Shown: positions 59,601 through 61,290 of the stretch, in pieces | Layout of the letters: every line of letters begins with the position of its first letter | How positions within the stretch are numbered: position 1 is the first letter of the stretch | Origin: Xiphydria camelus | Taxonomy: Eukaryota; Arthropoda; Insecta; Hymenoptera; Xiphydriidae | Length of the DNA: 64,000 bases | Assembly: GCA_963678675.1 (NCBI GenBank) | Contig: OY783193.1 | Coordinates: 11,022,822 to 11,086,821, forward strand | Direction of reading: 5' to 3' | Translations under genes and position numbers: made by a program | Notes under the pieces: generated by a model | Told to the model about the DNA's origin: nothing | Seen by the model: only the letters and a program-made list of their open reading frames with translations | Databases searched by the model: none

Positions 59601-61072
59601 ACGTGGTCTTCGTCTGTCATTGTACGAGTATTCCAGTAATTAATGATTTGTCCATTTCGGAAAGCGCTAGGGACTTTTCGTGAAGTCATGTTTTTATTAA
59701 AGGGACATTTATTAATACTAGGATACACGACGGTTGTCTGTCAGTCCACGCAATCCATGCTTTTGCATGGACTGACAGAACACCGTCGTGCATCCTAGTG
59801 TTAACAAAACTAAGACCACGTGTAACAATTTAAAGGTCTTCTTTATCAGAAAAATGATGGGTCATCAGCGAAACATTTATCTGGAAATGAGAAGAGATCT
59901 AAAATCTTGAAAAAAAAAACGTGGCGGCTTCCCTAGTGAATCCGATTAGAACAGAATCCTTAATAAACCTCGAGTCGTTATTCAACGCTTACATTAAAAA
60001 ATGAGTCGATCTTCAGAATCGTATTAATTTCACGAGGGATAATGCGCAAGTTTCATAATTTTCTCGCGCGACTCAGGGTAGGGCTTTCATTTCCACACCC
60101 CCTTTTCACGTGTACCCCAACTCGAGACGAATTCATCATGCATATATGTATGTAGAATTTCCTCGAAGCGATCTCGCGAACTGTAATTCGCGCGAAAACA
60201 CATCCGCACCGCGGTTTTCGCGATCGAAATGATCTCGTTCTCATGCAGATCGAGTTCCATCGTTGCCGTACTTCTTCGCCCGCTATCGCCTTCTCGTTTC
60301 GCGCGCGCGATGTCAAAATACTTTATATACATGAAGGGGAAGAGAGAAGAACGCGTCGGTGGTTGATTCTGAGGGGAATTTGTCGTGCCGCTGCTTAGAC
60401 TTCAACTCAGTTGAAAATTTCGGGTCTGCTGATAAACCCGAGTATTTCCTGCGGAAATGTATTTAAAAATTCGATACACCTATACAATTTTTCTTTCGTC
60501 CTTCCACGTTTTCTTATATAAGAGATGTGCTGGTATTAGAATTTGCGTGGTTGCGGAGTTTTTGTGGCATTTGATAGAAAATATGCAAGAGAGACGACTG
60601 TGAGGCGATTTTACGCCGAAGTGACGTCTGCGCCTTTGAGAATTATTACGCTCTGTTACATCCCTGGAATAAGATATTACGGATCGCTGGCGACCGAAGG
60701 ATATAGTTATATCGATACGGGTCGCGTTGCATCGATGCGGAGCATGTTAAAGGGGTCCAAAAGGAAAATTTAGTTTTACGGCGTCTCAATTCTTATGTAG
60801 AAGTTACGGAAAAGATTCCGCTAGTGATTAGATATATTTATAACTTAGGAGGACATCAAACACTCGCTTTCCTCGGTATAAAACTTAAAAGTGAAACGTG
60901 TAATTACGACGCGACGATTAAATACTGACCTGTGGAATTCTGAAGAGTCGCAGGAGGTTTGCCACTTGAATCGACGTTACTGAACTAGCCGCTCCGACGA
61001 CTCCGCTTATCACTTTTCGAACTGCAGTCTTGTTGCAGTGATACTCTGCACCGTCAATATTGCTTATCGAAC
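4460..61072 (-). CDS. mtt: Metabotropic glutamate receptor-like class C GPCR (mXR/mGluRB type), 5'-incomplete, 14 exons
   Basis: Joined exons: 60930-61072, 39346-39516, 33295-33439, 17722-17973, 14022-14196, 13816-13922, 13032-13181, 12742-12875, 11115-11273, 10847-11013, 7788-8164, 7023-7174, 6590-6797, 4460-4686. All introns are GT-AG and all phases agree, giving 854 residues plus stop (numbered here from the first whole codon in the window). Domains: Venus-flytrap 1 to about 380, nine-cysteine domain about 390-455, seven helices about 462-715, cytoplasmic tail to 854. Family motifs include [42 protein letters not shown] and [13 protein letters not shown]. Vertebrate family members are dimeric plasma-membrane receptors for extracellular amino acids that signal through G proteins. 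The HYPTREDN loop, the [12 protein letters not shown] tail start and the NNRRDPWF segment match what I recall of Drosophila mXR and differ from mGluRA. Family certain; subfamily by eye. The start codon, signal peptide and about 130 N-terminal residues lie outside the window. Confidence 0.93.
4861..4954. mobile_element. 94 bp TTAA-bounded micro-element (piggyBac-like MITE)
   Basis: Begins TTAACACTTTTGCTACTG and ends AGTAAAAGTGTTAA, an imperfect inverted repeat with TTAA at both ends. TTAA target duplications and TTAACACT-like ends are typical of piggyBac-family elements. It has no coding capacity. It lies in the intron before the last coding exon. Confidence 0.65.
5724..6055. mobile_element. 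Nested MITE, AATTGAGGGGG ends
   Basis: Inverted ends AATTGAGGGGGTCAGTGG with AATT on both sides, inserted in the 5631-6327 element. The empty site is visible in the relative near 35867. AATT may be the target duplication or part of the repeat, because it is its own complement. The interior includes a 104 bp tandem duplication. Confidence 0.8.
5821..6028. repeat. Tandem duplication, two 104 bp units
   Basis: The block starting ACAATGGTATGGTTTCCAC recurs at 5925 with few changes, including the T-run and the TTAACTCAAATAATTC part. It lies wholly inside the nested AATT-bounded element and explains its greater length. Confidence 0.85.
6138..6243. mobile_element. 106 bp insertion flanked by an 11 bp direct repeat
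   Basis: AAAGATTTAAT occurs at 6127-6137 and again at 6244-6254. The sequence between is absent from the related element at 35774-36032, which reads AAAGATTTGATGG continuously. The insert has no clear terminal inverted repeat; one end is A-rich/T-rich. It could be a short retroposed sequence or another element with long target duplications. Family unknown. Confidence 0.6.
6590..6797 (-). CDS. mtt: mGluR-like receptor, exon 13 in window (end of TM7, proximal tail)
   Basis: 208 bp, acceptor CTCGAACAG, donor GTAAGA after the first base of a His codon. It encodes [20 protein letters not shown], then a Ser/Thr/Ala-rich tail [20 protein letters not shown] and DCSTQSE. The frame would run on to a TGA at 6513-6515, but a strong GTAAGA donor and an in-phase last exon at 4460-4686 make splicing the better model. 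Confidence 0.9.
7023..7174 (-). CDS. mtt: mGluR-like receptor, exon 12 in window (TM6-TM7)
   Basis: 152 bp, acceptor TTTCCCCCCAG, donor GTAAGC. It encodes [20 protein letters not shown] (TM6), [11 protein letters not shown] and TM7 ([19 protein letters not shown]). The following 225 bp intron is a multiple of three and has no stop in this frame, so the frame stays open into exon 13. The splice sites and the continuous homology [12 protein letters not shown] show it is normally removed. Confidence 0.95.
7198..7540. repeat. Dispersed repeat family R1, copy 1
   Basis: About 340 bp similar to 39570-40083 and 56452-56790. Shared blocks: ATATTCATATT near the start, AGAGACGCACTTATGCTAAG and CGACGTCATCGAAA inside, and AAAATTACTTAAAACCGA at the end. 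It contains a short internal inverted repeat (GCGTTTCTCTCT / AGAGAGACGC). No coding capacity or pol III boxes recognised. Confidence 0.75.
7788..8164 (-). CDS. mtt: mGluR-like receptor, exon 11 in window (TM3-TM5)
   Basis: 377 bp, acceptor CTTCTCTCTCAG, donor GTTGGT (weak). It encodes TM3 ([20 protein letters not shown]), loop [19 protein letters not shown]4 ([20 protein letters not shown]), extracellular loop 2 with [15 protein letters not shown]5 ([20 protein letters not shown]) and the loop [21 protein letters not shown] in loop 2 argues for mXR rather than mGluRA. The first Met in this frame is inside TM3's neighbourhood and is not a start. Confidence 0.95.
8211..8415. mobile_element. MITE, CGAGKCTAAACTT ends, copy 1
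   Basis: Inverted ends CGAGTCTAAACTTACTCGCC and its complement near 8400, TA on both sides (8209-8210, 8416-8417). About 205 bp, non-coding. A second copy is at 25221-25427. It starts less than 50 bp inside the intron 5' of exon 11 in + coordinates. Confidence 0.8.
8650..9499. mobile_element. Internally deleted Tc1/mariner-type element with about 330 bp inverted arms
   Basis: Outer ends read CAGAGGGTGACATTTTGAAAA and TTTTCAAAATGTCACCCTG with TA on both sides. The arms stay paired for about 330 bp, including GTTTCGG...GGAGAGGGG and TTTATTAAAGGTCA blocks. The middle (9010-9195) encodes the last 61 residues of a transposase. Confidence 0.85.
9010..9195 (+). pseudogene. Transposase C-terminal fragment, Tc1/mariner (DDE) type
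   Basis: Open frame [19 protein letters not shown], then [18 protein letters not shown] and GNHFENLL followed by TAA. The SPDLTPCDF block is the region of the third catalytic acidic residue in mariner-like transposases. Everything upstream of it is missing, so it cannot be active. The last codons run into the right inverted arm. Confidence 0.85.
9851..10095. mobile_element. MITE, TATCGCACCNCNGCTTCAG ends
   Basis: Inverted repeat of about 40 bp: GCTTCAGAAATGACACAACTC at the left and GAGTTGTGCCATTTCTGAAGC at the right, within TATATCGCACC / GGTGCGATATA. About 245 bp, TA target compatible, non-coding. Confidence 0.8.
10847..11013 (-). CDS. mtt: mGluR-like receptor, exon 10 in window (TM1-TM2)
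   Basis: 167 bp, acceptor TTTCACTCGCAG, donor GTGAGA. It encodes [20 protein letters not shown], the intracellular-loop signature [10 protein letters not shown], and TM2 to [11 protein letters not shown]. The cysteine in IVCGIQR is the one that forms the conserved disulfide to extracellular loop 2 in the family. The upstream intron is 101 bp; the downstream intron is 2.7 kb and full of mobile elements. Confidence 0.94.
11115..11273 (-). CDS. mtt: mGluR-like receptor, exon 9 in window (end of cysteine-rich domain, start of TM1)
   Basis: 159 bp, phase 0 at both ends, acceptor CTTCGAGCAG, donor GTGAAC. It encodes [20 protein letters not shown], then the last cysteine, [19 protein letters not shown] and the first half of TM1 ending STGIL. 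The three remaining conserved cysteines are present. The donor is non-canonical at positions +4 and +5 but is the only one that joins in frame to VTLFVGGVF in exon 10. Confidence 0.93.
11848..12156. mobile_element. Fold-back element family F1, copy 1 (left end truncated)
   Basis: Central palindrome TGATGACGTCATATCAAGG ... CCTTGATATGACGTCATCA, extended arms to AATTTACG. The right end GGGTCAGTGGTTTAAGAACAC matches the full copy at 27420-27809; the matching left end is missing. Non-coding; carries two TGACGTCA sites. Confidence 0.8.
12742..12875 (-). CDS. mtt: mGluR-like receptor, exon 8 in window (cysteine-rich domain, first part)
   Basis: 134 bp, acceptor TTCCTTTCAG, donor GTCGGT. It encodes [20 protein letters not shown], then [19 protein letters not shown]. 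Six of the nine cysteines of the linker domain are here (C-x3-C, CC-x2-C-x2-C). This rigid domain carries closure of the ligand domain to the membrane helices. NCT is a possible glycosylation site. Confidence 0.94.
13032..13181 (-). CDS. mtt: mGluR-like receptor, exon 7 in window (end of ligand domain)
   Basis: 150 bp, donor GTGAGAG; the acceptor is the AG of CCTCGAAG, chosen because it joins VDFE to [15 protein letters not shown] in frame and matches the family. Residues 332-380 include [14 protein letters not shown] and [20 protein letters not shown] is a possible glycosylation site. The alternative of starting earlier in the same open frame (RNIFLE) would duplicate the end of exon 6 and was rejected. 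Confidence 0.9.
13340..13620. repeat. Dispersed repeat R2 fragments (GATTCYAGAGATTTCGATTTT type)
   Basis: Around 13360-13430 the sequence CTATTCGTTGTATTTTTTTA, GCTGATTTCGAAAATCAC and ATCTCAAAGGA matches 21935-21995, and 13590-13620 has TTGATTCCAGAGATTTCGA. Other copies: 21700-22140, about 29320-29400, 48360-48560 and 61230-61290. Includes a short TG microsatellite at about 13455-13471. Confidence 0.5.
13816..13922 (-). CDS. mtt: mGluR-like receptor, exon 6 in window (ligand domain)
   Basis: 107 bp, acceptor CTTCGCAG, donor GTGAGT, one split base at each end. It encodes [19 protein letters not shown] and then the helix [13 protein letters not shown]. The Lys of DAMKP aligns with mGluR1 Lys409, a contact of the glutamate gamma-carboxylate. 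This segment resembles group I mGluRs more than group II or III by eye. Confidence 0.93.
14022..14196 (-). CDS. mtt: mGluR-like receptor, exon 5 in window (ligand domain)
   Basis: 175 bp, acceptor CCGTTCCAG, donor GTAATC (weaker than consensus). Residues 238-294 are [14 protein letters not shown] through [13 protein letters not shown]. The cysteine in FQC and the one in KPCSTK correspond to the conserved mGluR pair in this loop. NSS is a possible glycosylation site. The exon is followed by an intron of only 99 bp. Confidence 0.93.
14197..17721 (-). other. Intron between exons 4 and 5 (3.5 kb)
   Basis: Apart from the 14477-14613 element and a TG/TA microsatellite near 15012-15038, I see no gene or clear mobile element. 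Several open frames occur on both strands, but none has recognisable residues. GA-rich low-complexity sequence lies near 16330-16360, and short partially inverted GGTAGTAGTAG / CTACTACC blocks near 17290-17400. Confidence 0.6.
14477..14613. mobile_element. Short inverted-repeat element, TTTTGTCACTNAGTGTCAAATAC ends
   Basis: TTTTGTCACTAAGTGTCAAA at the left and its complement TTTGACACTGAGTGACAAAA at the right, about 137 bp in all. No coding capacity and no relative elsewhere in the window. Lies in the intron 5' of exon 5. Confidence 0.6.
17722..17973 (-). CDS. mtt: mGluR-like receptor, exon 4 in window (ligand domain, lobe 2)
   Basis: 252 bp, acceptor GTGTCCCAG, donor GTGAGT. Residues 154-236 begin [20 protein letters not shown] and contain [12 protein letters not shown], where Asp and Arg align to mGluR1 Asp318 and Arg323, followed by [20 protein letters not shown] and NNRRDPWFV. 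Possible glycosylation sites: NAT and NLT. The split Glu codon (G/AA) continues into FWEDHF of the next exon. The 15.3 kb upstream intron is repeat-rich. Confidence 0.94.
17974..20549 (-). other. Intron between exons 3 and 4, first part: no recognised feature
   Basis: AT-rich to 18700, then more GC-rich with multiple short chance open frames. No inverted repeat, RNA gene or homologous protein was recognised on either strand. Confidence 0.5.
20550..20955. mobile_element. MITE, CAGGGTGTTATGCAGG ends
   Basis: Ends CAGGGTGTTATGCAGGTCGA and TCGACCTGCATAACACCCTG, TA on both sides. The arms pair for more than 100 bp (ACAGTTACCTTAGTACAAA / TTTGTACTAAGGTAACTGT). About 406 bp, non-coding. Confidence 0.88.
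21340..21477. repeat. Purine-rich GGA/GGGAGG and GGC low-complexity tract
   Basis: Strongly strand-biased G/A sequence followed by a (GGC)n run at about 21455-21472. The open frames here encode biased Pro/Glu/Gly or Pro/Arg peptides typical of low complexity, not a gene. Confidence 0.8.
21700..22140. repeat. Dispersed repeat R2, two direct copies with an inverted copy between
   Basis: GAAAAAATACATAAAATAGG / GAGAGATCGATTCTAGAGATTT at 21780-21835 recurs at about 22090-22135, with the inverted form CACCCTATCCGATGTATTTT at 21930-21950. The palindromic layout suggests fold-back amplification of a roughly 100 bp unit. Confidence 0.65.
22150..22470 (+). repeat. Possible LTR fragment (low confidence)
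   Basis: More GC-rich than its surroundings, with GCCGAATAAAGAGTTCC in the middle (polyadenylation-like), a pyrimidine-rich stretch after it and GTCTAAAATTTCGTGAC near the end. This resembles the R-U5 part of an insect LTR. No second LTR, primer site or coding part was found. Confidence 0.25.
23868..24116. mobile_element. MITE, CACTGAGGGAAAAGGTCTAG end
   Basis: Left GGTCTAGTTGAATACTAACC and CCAATAGAAACATTTATTTG pair with right CAAATAAATTTTTCTATTAG and TTCGTATTTAACTAGACC. About 250 bp. The right outer end is degraded, so the boundary is approximate. Confidence 0.75.
24728..24772. repeat. (GA)n microsatellite
   Basis: Near-perfect GA dinucleotide run with few interruptions, preceded by a G-run at about 24618-24630. 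Confidence 0.9.
24965..25219. mobile_element. MITE, AATTGAAGGGTACAGG ends (255 bp)
   Basis: AATTGAAGGGTACAGGAATG and CATTCCTGTACCCTTCAATT-like ends (left AATGAAACAGGGAATGTCC, right GACATTCCCTGTTTTATTCC). AATT at both ends as in the elements at 5724, 41681 and 63087. Non-coding. Confidence 0.85.
25221..25427. mobile_element. MITE, TGAGGCTAAAC ends, copy 2 of the 8211-8415 family
   Basis: TGAGGCTAAACTCTCTCGTC at the left and GACGAGCAAGTTTAGCCTCG-like right end (CCCGTCGAGCAAGTTTAGCC), 207 bp. Interior CCTCATTATCTACGAGCTTTT / AAAAGTTTATAAATAATGAG matches copy 1. It abuts the neighbouring AATT element directly. Confidence 0.8.
26027..26532. mobile_element. MITE, CACTAAGAGCAGAGTTTATT ends, with a nested hairpin element
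   Basis: Same family as 47200-47417: CAGAGTTTATTTATAAATGT at the left, AACTATAAGTAAACTGTTTTC at the right, with GTGTACTTGATTATTGC and ATTTACTTGG blocks shared. TA-flanked. Interrupted by 26222-26499. Confidence 0.85.
26222..26499. mobile_element. Nested fold-back MITE, CACGGGGAAAATATT ends
   Basis: CACGGGGAAAATATTTAATT and its complement ATGGAATATTTTCTCCGTG, with inner arms GCCGGACCATACCGACAATA / TATTGTCGGTATGGTCCGGC. TA on both sides at 26220-26221 and 26500-26501. The empty site is readable in the relative at about 47388 (ACCATACCGTATATATTAAC). Confidence 0.88.
27191..27868. mobile_element. Outer MITE, CACTAAGAGAAATAATTGCT ends
   Basis: Left CACTAAGAGAAATAATTGCT and GTGCTAAAAAAATATT pair with right AATTATTTCTCTCAGTG and TTTTTTTAGCACCAGC. 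Interrupted by the F1 fold-back at 27420-27809. Confidence 0.85.
27420..27809. mobile_element. Fold-back element family F1, full copy (nested)
   Basis: 390 bp, ends CCGGGTGTTCTCAAACTTCT / AGGTTTTAGAACACCCCG with TA on both sides. The arms pair almost to the centre: GCATTGATGACGTCATATCA / TGATATGAGGTCATCAATGC. Non-coding despite short open frames. Confidence 0.9.
28790..29095. repeat. TTTACTT-rich low-complexity tract
   Basis: Irregular repeats of TTTTACTTTTAC/TTTATT for about 300 bp, strongly pyrimidine-biased on the + strand. A similar tract is at 62285-62575. Open frames here are Leu/Phe/Tyr-rich artefacts. Confidence 0.85.
29400..33294 (-). other. Intron between exons 3 and 4, last part: no recognised feature
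   Basis: Mixed composition with GA runs (30968-30994) and chance open frames; no clear terminal inverted repeats or recognisable proteins. Purine-rich sequence near 32270-32330 includes CTCTCTCCGTCTCTGAGAGG. Confidence 0.5.
33295..33439 (-). CDS. mtt: mGluR-like receptor, exon 3 in window (ligand domain, lobe 2)
   Basis: 145 bp between acceptor ATCTAAG and donor GTAAGT; ends one base into a Gly codon completed by the next exon. The 48 residues run [17 protein letters not shown] to LLTKPRARG, matching the lobe-2 strand NICIA and the KPNAR-type segment of mGluRs. A Met upstream at 33481 in the same open frame is intronic, because the sequence before AFEE does not resemble the family and a clean acceptor lies exactly at the homology boundary. 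Confidence 0.92.
33758..33959. mobile_element. MITE, YACTGTAARAAAAATTT ends
   Basis: About 200 bp: TACTGTAAGAAAAATTTTAC at the left, AAATTTTTTTACAGTG at the right, with inner CAAATACGTGATTATGAA / CACATCACGTATTGG and AAAGCTTTT / AAAAGCTTT pairs. TA-flanked, non-coding, 319 bp upstream of exon 3. Confidence 0.8.
35774..36032. mobile_element. MITE, CACAGAGAAAAAGAATTAG ends (uninterrupted copy)
   Basis: 259 bp, TA at both sides, inverted repeat of about 55 bp. It is the reference for the empty sites of the insertions in 5631-6327. Confidence 0.88.
36033..38701 (-). other. Intron between exons 2 and 3: no gene recognised
   Basis: AT-rich 36600-37250, then a GC- and CpG-rich segment 37370-38100 with long chance open frames of Arg/Ser/Pro-rich composition. 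GA run at about 36370-36393 and TA run at about 38197-38217. Confidence 0.5.
38702..38936. mobile_element. MITE, CTAGGATGCYCGGGAAAAAG ends
   Basis: CTAGGATGCCCGGGAAAAAG at the left, CTTTTTCCCGAGCATCCTAG at the right, 235 bp. Subterminal GAGTATAAGTCAAA / TTTGACTTGTACTC is shared in kind with elements at 5724 and 52410. Confidence 0.85.
39346..39516 (-). CDS. mtt: mGluR-like receptor, exon 2 in window (ligand domain)
   Basis: 171 bp, phase 0 on both sides, acceptor CCCTAG and donor GTGAGG. The 57 residues (48-104) include [27 protein letters not shown] and ESNYGIK. Aligned without gaps to mGluR1, the Thr of STS is Thr188, the Asp of IPSD is Asp208 and the Tyr of SNYG is Tyr236, all ligand alpha-amino or carboxyl contacts. 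mGluR1 Ser186 is a Phe here. It is isolated by introns of about 21.4 kb upstream and 5.9 kb downstream. Confidence 0.93.
39570..40083. repeat. Dispersed repeat family R1, copy 2 (interrupted)
   Basis: Matches 7198-7540 and 56452-56790 (CAGAGAGACGCACTTACGCT, GACGTCATCGAAAAG, GGTAAATAATTGTCC). Interrupted by a 144 bp TA-flanked element. It begins about 50 bp from exon 2 on its upstream side. Confidence 0.75.
39638..39781. mobile_element. 144 bp MITE, CGGGGTGTTTCGCTCAGG ends
   Basis: Left GTGTTTCGCTCAGGATAGTC and GGGTGTGGCTTAATTT pair with right AAATTAGGCCACACCC and GACTATCCTGAGTGGAACAC. TA at 39636-39637 and 39782-39783; the other R1 copies show the uninterrupted site. Confidence 0.9.
41681..41936. 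mobile_element. Nested MITE, AATTGAAGGGGCAAG ends (256 bp)
   Basis: AATTGAAGGGGCAAGAGTGG at the left and CCACTTGCCCCTTCAATT at the right, followed inward by ACGAATGTGTCATGTTAC / GTAACATAACACATTCAT. AATT at both ends, non-coding. Confidence 0.88.
42025..42212. mobile_element. Nested inverted-repeat element
   Basis: Arms CGGGACAATGCCAATTTCTT and GTTATGATAACTATAAT pair with ATCATAGTTATCGTAAC and TTAGCCTTGTTCCGGG. The outer boundary is approximate and no target duplication is clear. Confidence 0.55.
42368..44287 (-). other. Part of 21 kb intron: no recognised feature
   Basis: Mixed composition; an open frame at 42937-43353 has no recognisable residues. No inverted repeat or RNA gene seen. Confidence 0.5.
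44288..44664. mobile_element. MITE, CACTGAGAAAAAAATTTGG ends
   Basis: CACTGAGAAAAAAATTTGGT and TTAGTTGGTTTGAATTA at the left pair with TAATTCAAACCAAATAAATC and CCATTTTTTTTCAGTA at the right. TA-flanked, 377 bp, non-coding. Confidence 0.85.
45515..45872 (-). mobile_element. Internally deleted mariner element
   Basis: 358 bp, inverted ends CGAAGGCAGTGTGAAAAGTC / GACTTTTCACTCTGCCCTCG, continuing through CTTTTCTAGTAGATGGTGG on both arms, with TA at 45513-45514 and 45873-45874. Between the ends lies only the C-terminal third of a mariner transposase on the minus strand. Confidence 0.92.
45590..45793 (-). pseudogene. Mariner transposase C-terminal remnant
   Basis: Reads [39 protein letters not shown] and [12 protein letters not shown]. 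The family blocks are HxDNAPAH and [13 protein letters not shown]; here both aspartates are changed (to Gly and Asn), and a frame shift lies just before GNAPAH. The N-terminal DNA-binding part is absent. The longer open frame extending to 45145 is flanking sequence after the element end. Confidence 0.9.
45875..47197 (-). other. Part of 21 kb intron: no recognised feature
   Basis: GC-rich with several open frames on both strands, none resembling a known family. Purine-rich sequence near 46470-46500. Confidence 0.5.
47200..47417. mobile_element. MITE, CACTGAGAGAAGAGTTTATT ends (uninterrupted copy)
   Basis: 218 bp with ends CACTGAGAGAAGAGTTTATT and AATAAACTGTTTTCTTAGTG, TA on both sides. It shows the empty site of the hairpin inserted at 26222. 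Relative copies: 26027-26532 and 41629-42367. Confidence 0.88.
48360..48660. repeat. Dispersed repeat R2, inverted pair
   Basis: GAAATCGGCACGAAAAAATA and TCGATTCTAGAGATTTTGAT head to a central inversion near 48445, followed by the inverted unit ATCACCCTATTCGGCATATT. Same unit as 21700-22140 and 61230-61290. Confidence 0.6.
50547..50607. repeat. (TA)n microsatellite
   Basis: About 60 bp of uninterrupted TA repeat; overlapping open frames encode only a Tyr-Ile run. Confidence 0.95.
52410..52661. mobile_element. MITE, TCTCTGGTRRGCGG ends
   Basis: Left TCTCTGGTAAGCGGGCAAAC then GAGTATAAGTCAATT; right complement TCTCTGGTGGGCGGTCAAAA then GAGTAAAAGTCAGAATT. About 250 bp, non-coding. Confidence 0.75.
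54321..54900. mobile_element. Internally deleted Tc1/mariner-type element, CCCGGGYRATTCTTTAATA ends
   Basis: Left CGATTCTTTAATATTGCGAC, right GTCGCAATATTAAAGAATTA; the arms continue through GAACATGGGTCTGGAAACGC / TTTCCGGACCCATGTTC and AGAAACAGGGTGTT / AACACCCTGTTTCT, about 160 bp in all. TA on both sides. The interior holds a transposase 3' remnant. Confidence 0.85.
54590..54738 (-). pseudogene. Transposase C-terminal fragment
   Basis: Minus-strand frame reading [20 protein letters not shown] then [14 protein letters not shown], ending in TAA at 54590-54592. The RIxxCIxxxGGHFEqL pattern is the usual C-terminal end of Tc1/mariner-superfamily transposases in insects. No catalytic region is left. 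Confidence 0.7.
54901..56451 (-). other. Part of 21 kb intron: no gene; GA-rich tract
   Basis: Contains a long GA/GGGA-rich run at about 55829-55920 that is purely low complexity. Nothing else recognised. Confidence 0.55.
56452..56790. repeat. Dispersed repeat family R1, copy 3
   Basis: Matches copies at 7198 and 39570 in order: ATATTCATATTTTTAAATTC, GCGTTTCTCTCTGCAATATC, GTGACGTCATCAAAAC, AAAATTGCTTAAAAACCG. No insertion. TGACGTCA is retained. Confidence 0.75.
56791..59711 (-). other. Part of 21 kb intron: no recognised feature
   Basis: CpG-rich around 57000-57600, AT-richer after. Open frames at 57800-58324 and 58869-59273 (both minus) have no domain, signal or family residues and look like chance. 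Confidence 0.5.
59712..59804. mobile_element. 93 bp TTAA-bounded near-palindrome (piggyBac-like MITE)
   Basis: TTAATACTAGGATACACGAC at the left and GTCGTGCATCCTAGTGTTAA at the right; pairing continues through CTGTCAGTCCA / TGGACTGACAG to a loop near 59755-59763. Could fold as one long hairpin in RNA. Confidence 0.7.
60930..61072 (-). CDS. mtt: mGluR-like receptor, first exon in window (ligand domain, lobe 1)
   Basis: Acceptor TTATTGCAG and donor GTCAGT flank 143 bp: two bases of a split codon, then 47 codons. The residues begin [12 protein letters not shown] and end in [15 protein letters not shown], the block before the hinge strands in all mGluRs. The Ser pair in GAASSV aligns without gaps to mGluR1 Ser164-Ser165, the latter an alpha-carboxylate contact. 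NKT is a possible N-glycosylation site. The entering phase means the missing upstream exon ends with one base of a split codon. No upstream exon was recognised between 61073 and 64000. Confidence 0.92.
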
Positions 61073-61229
61073 CTGCAATAAAAGAACAAATGAATTATTC
61101 GAATATCTCGTTTTAATATTTCGTACAGTGATCAAAGAATTGATCTGAATTAAACAGATATTTCTTGGCTCAAAAAATTTCATCAAATATATTCCAATAA
61201 ATATTGTCAAATAAATGTTTGGCAGATGA

Positions 61230-61290
61230 AGTAACCGATGTAAATAGGGTGGTCGAAAGTTCGATTCCAGATTTCGATTTTCCCGAAAAT
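61230..61290. repeat. Dispersed repeat R2, short copy
   Basis: AAATAGGGTGGTCGAAAGTT then CGATTCCAGATTTCGATTTT, matching the unit at 21795-21840. Confidence 0.55.

Noticed and set aside
59712..59804. microRNA precursor
   Set aside because: Size and hairpin fit, but TTAA at both ends and the outward-extending inverted repeat fit a micro-MITE better, and no conserved seed is recognised.
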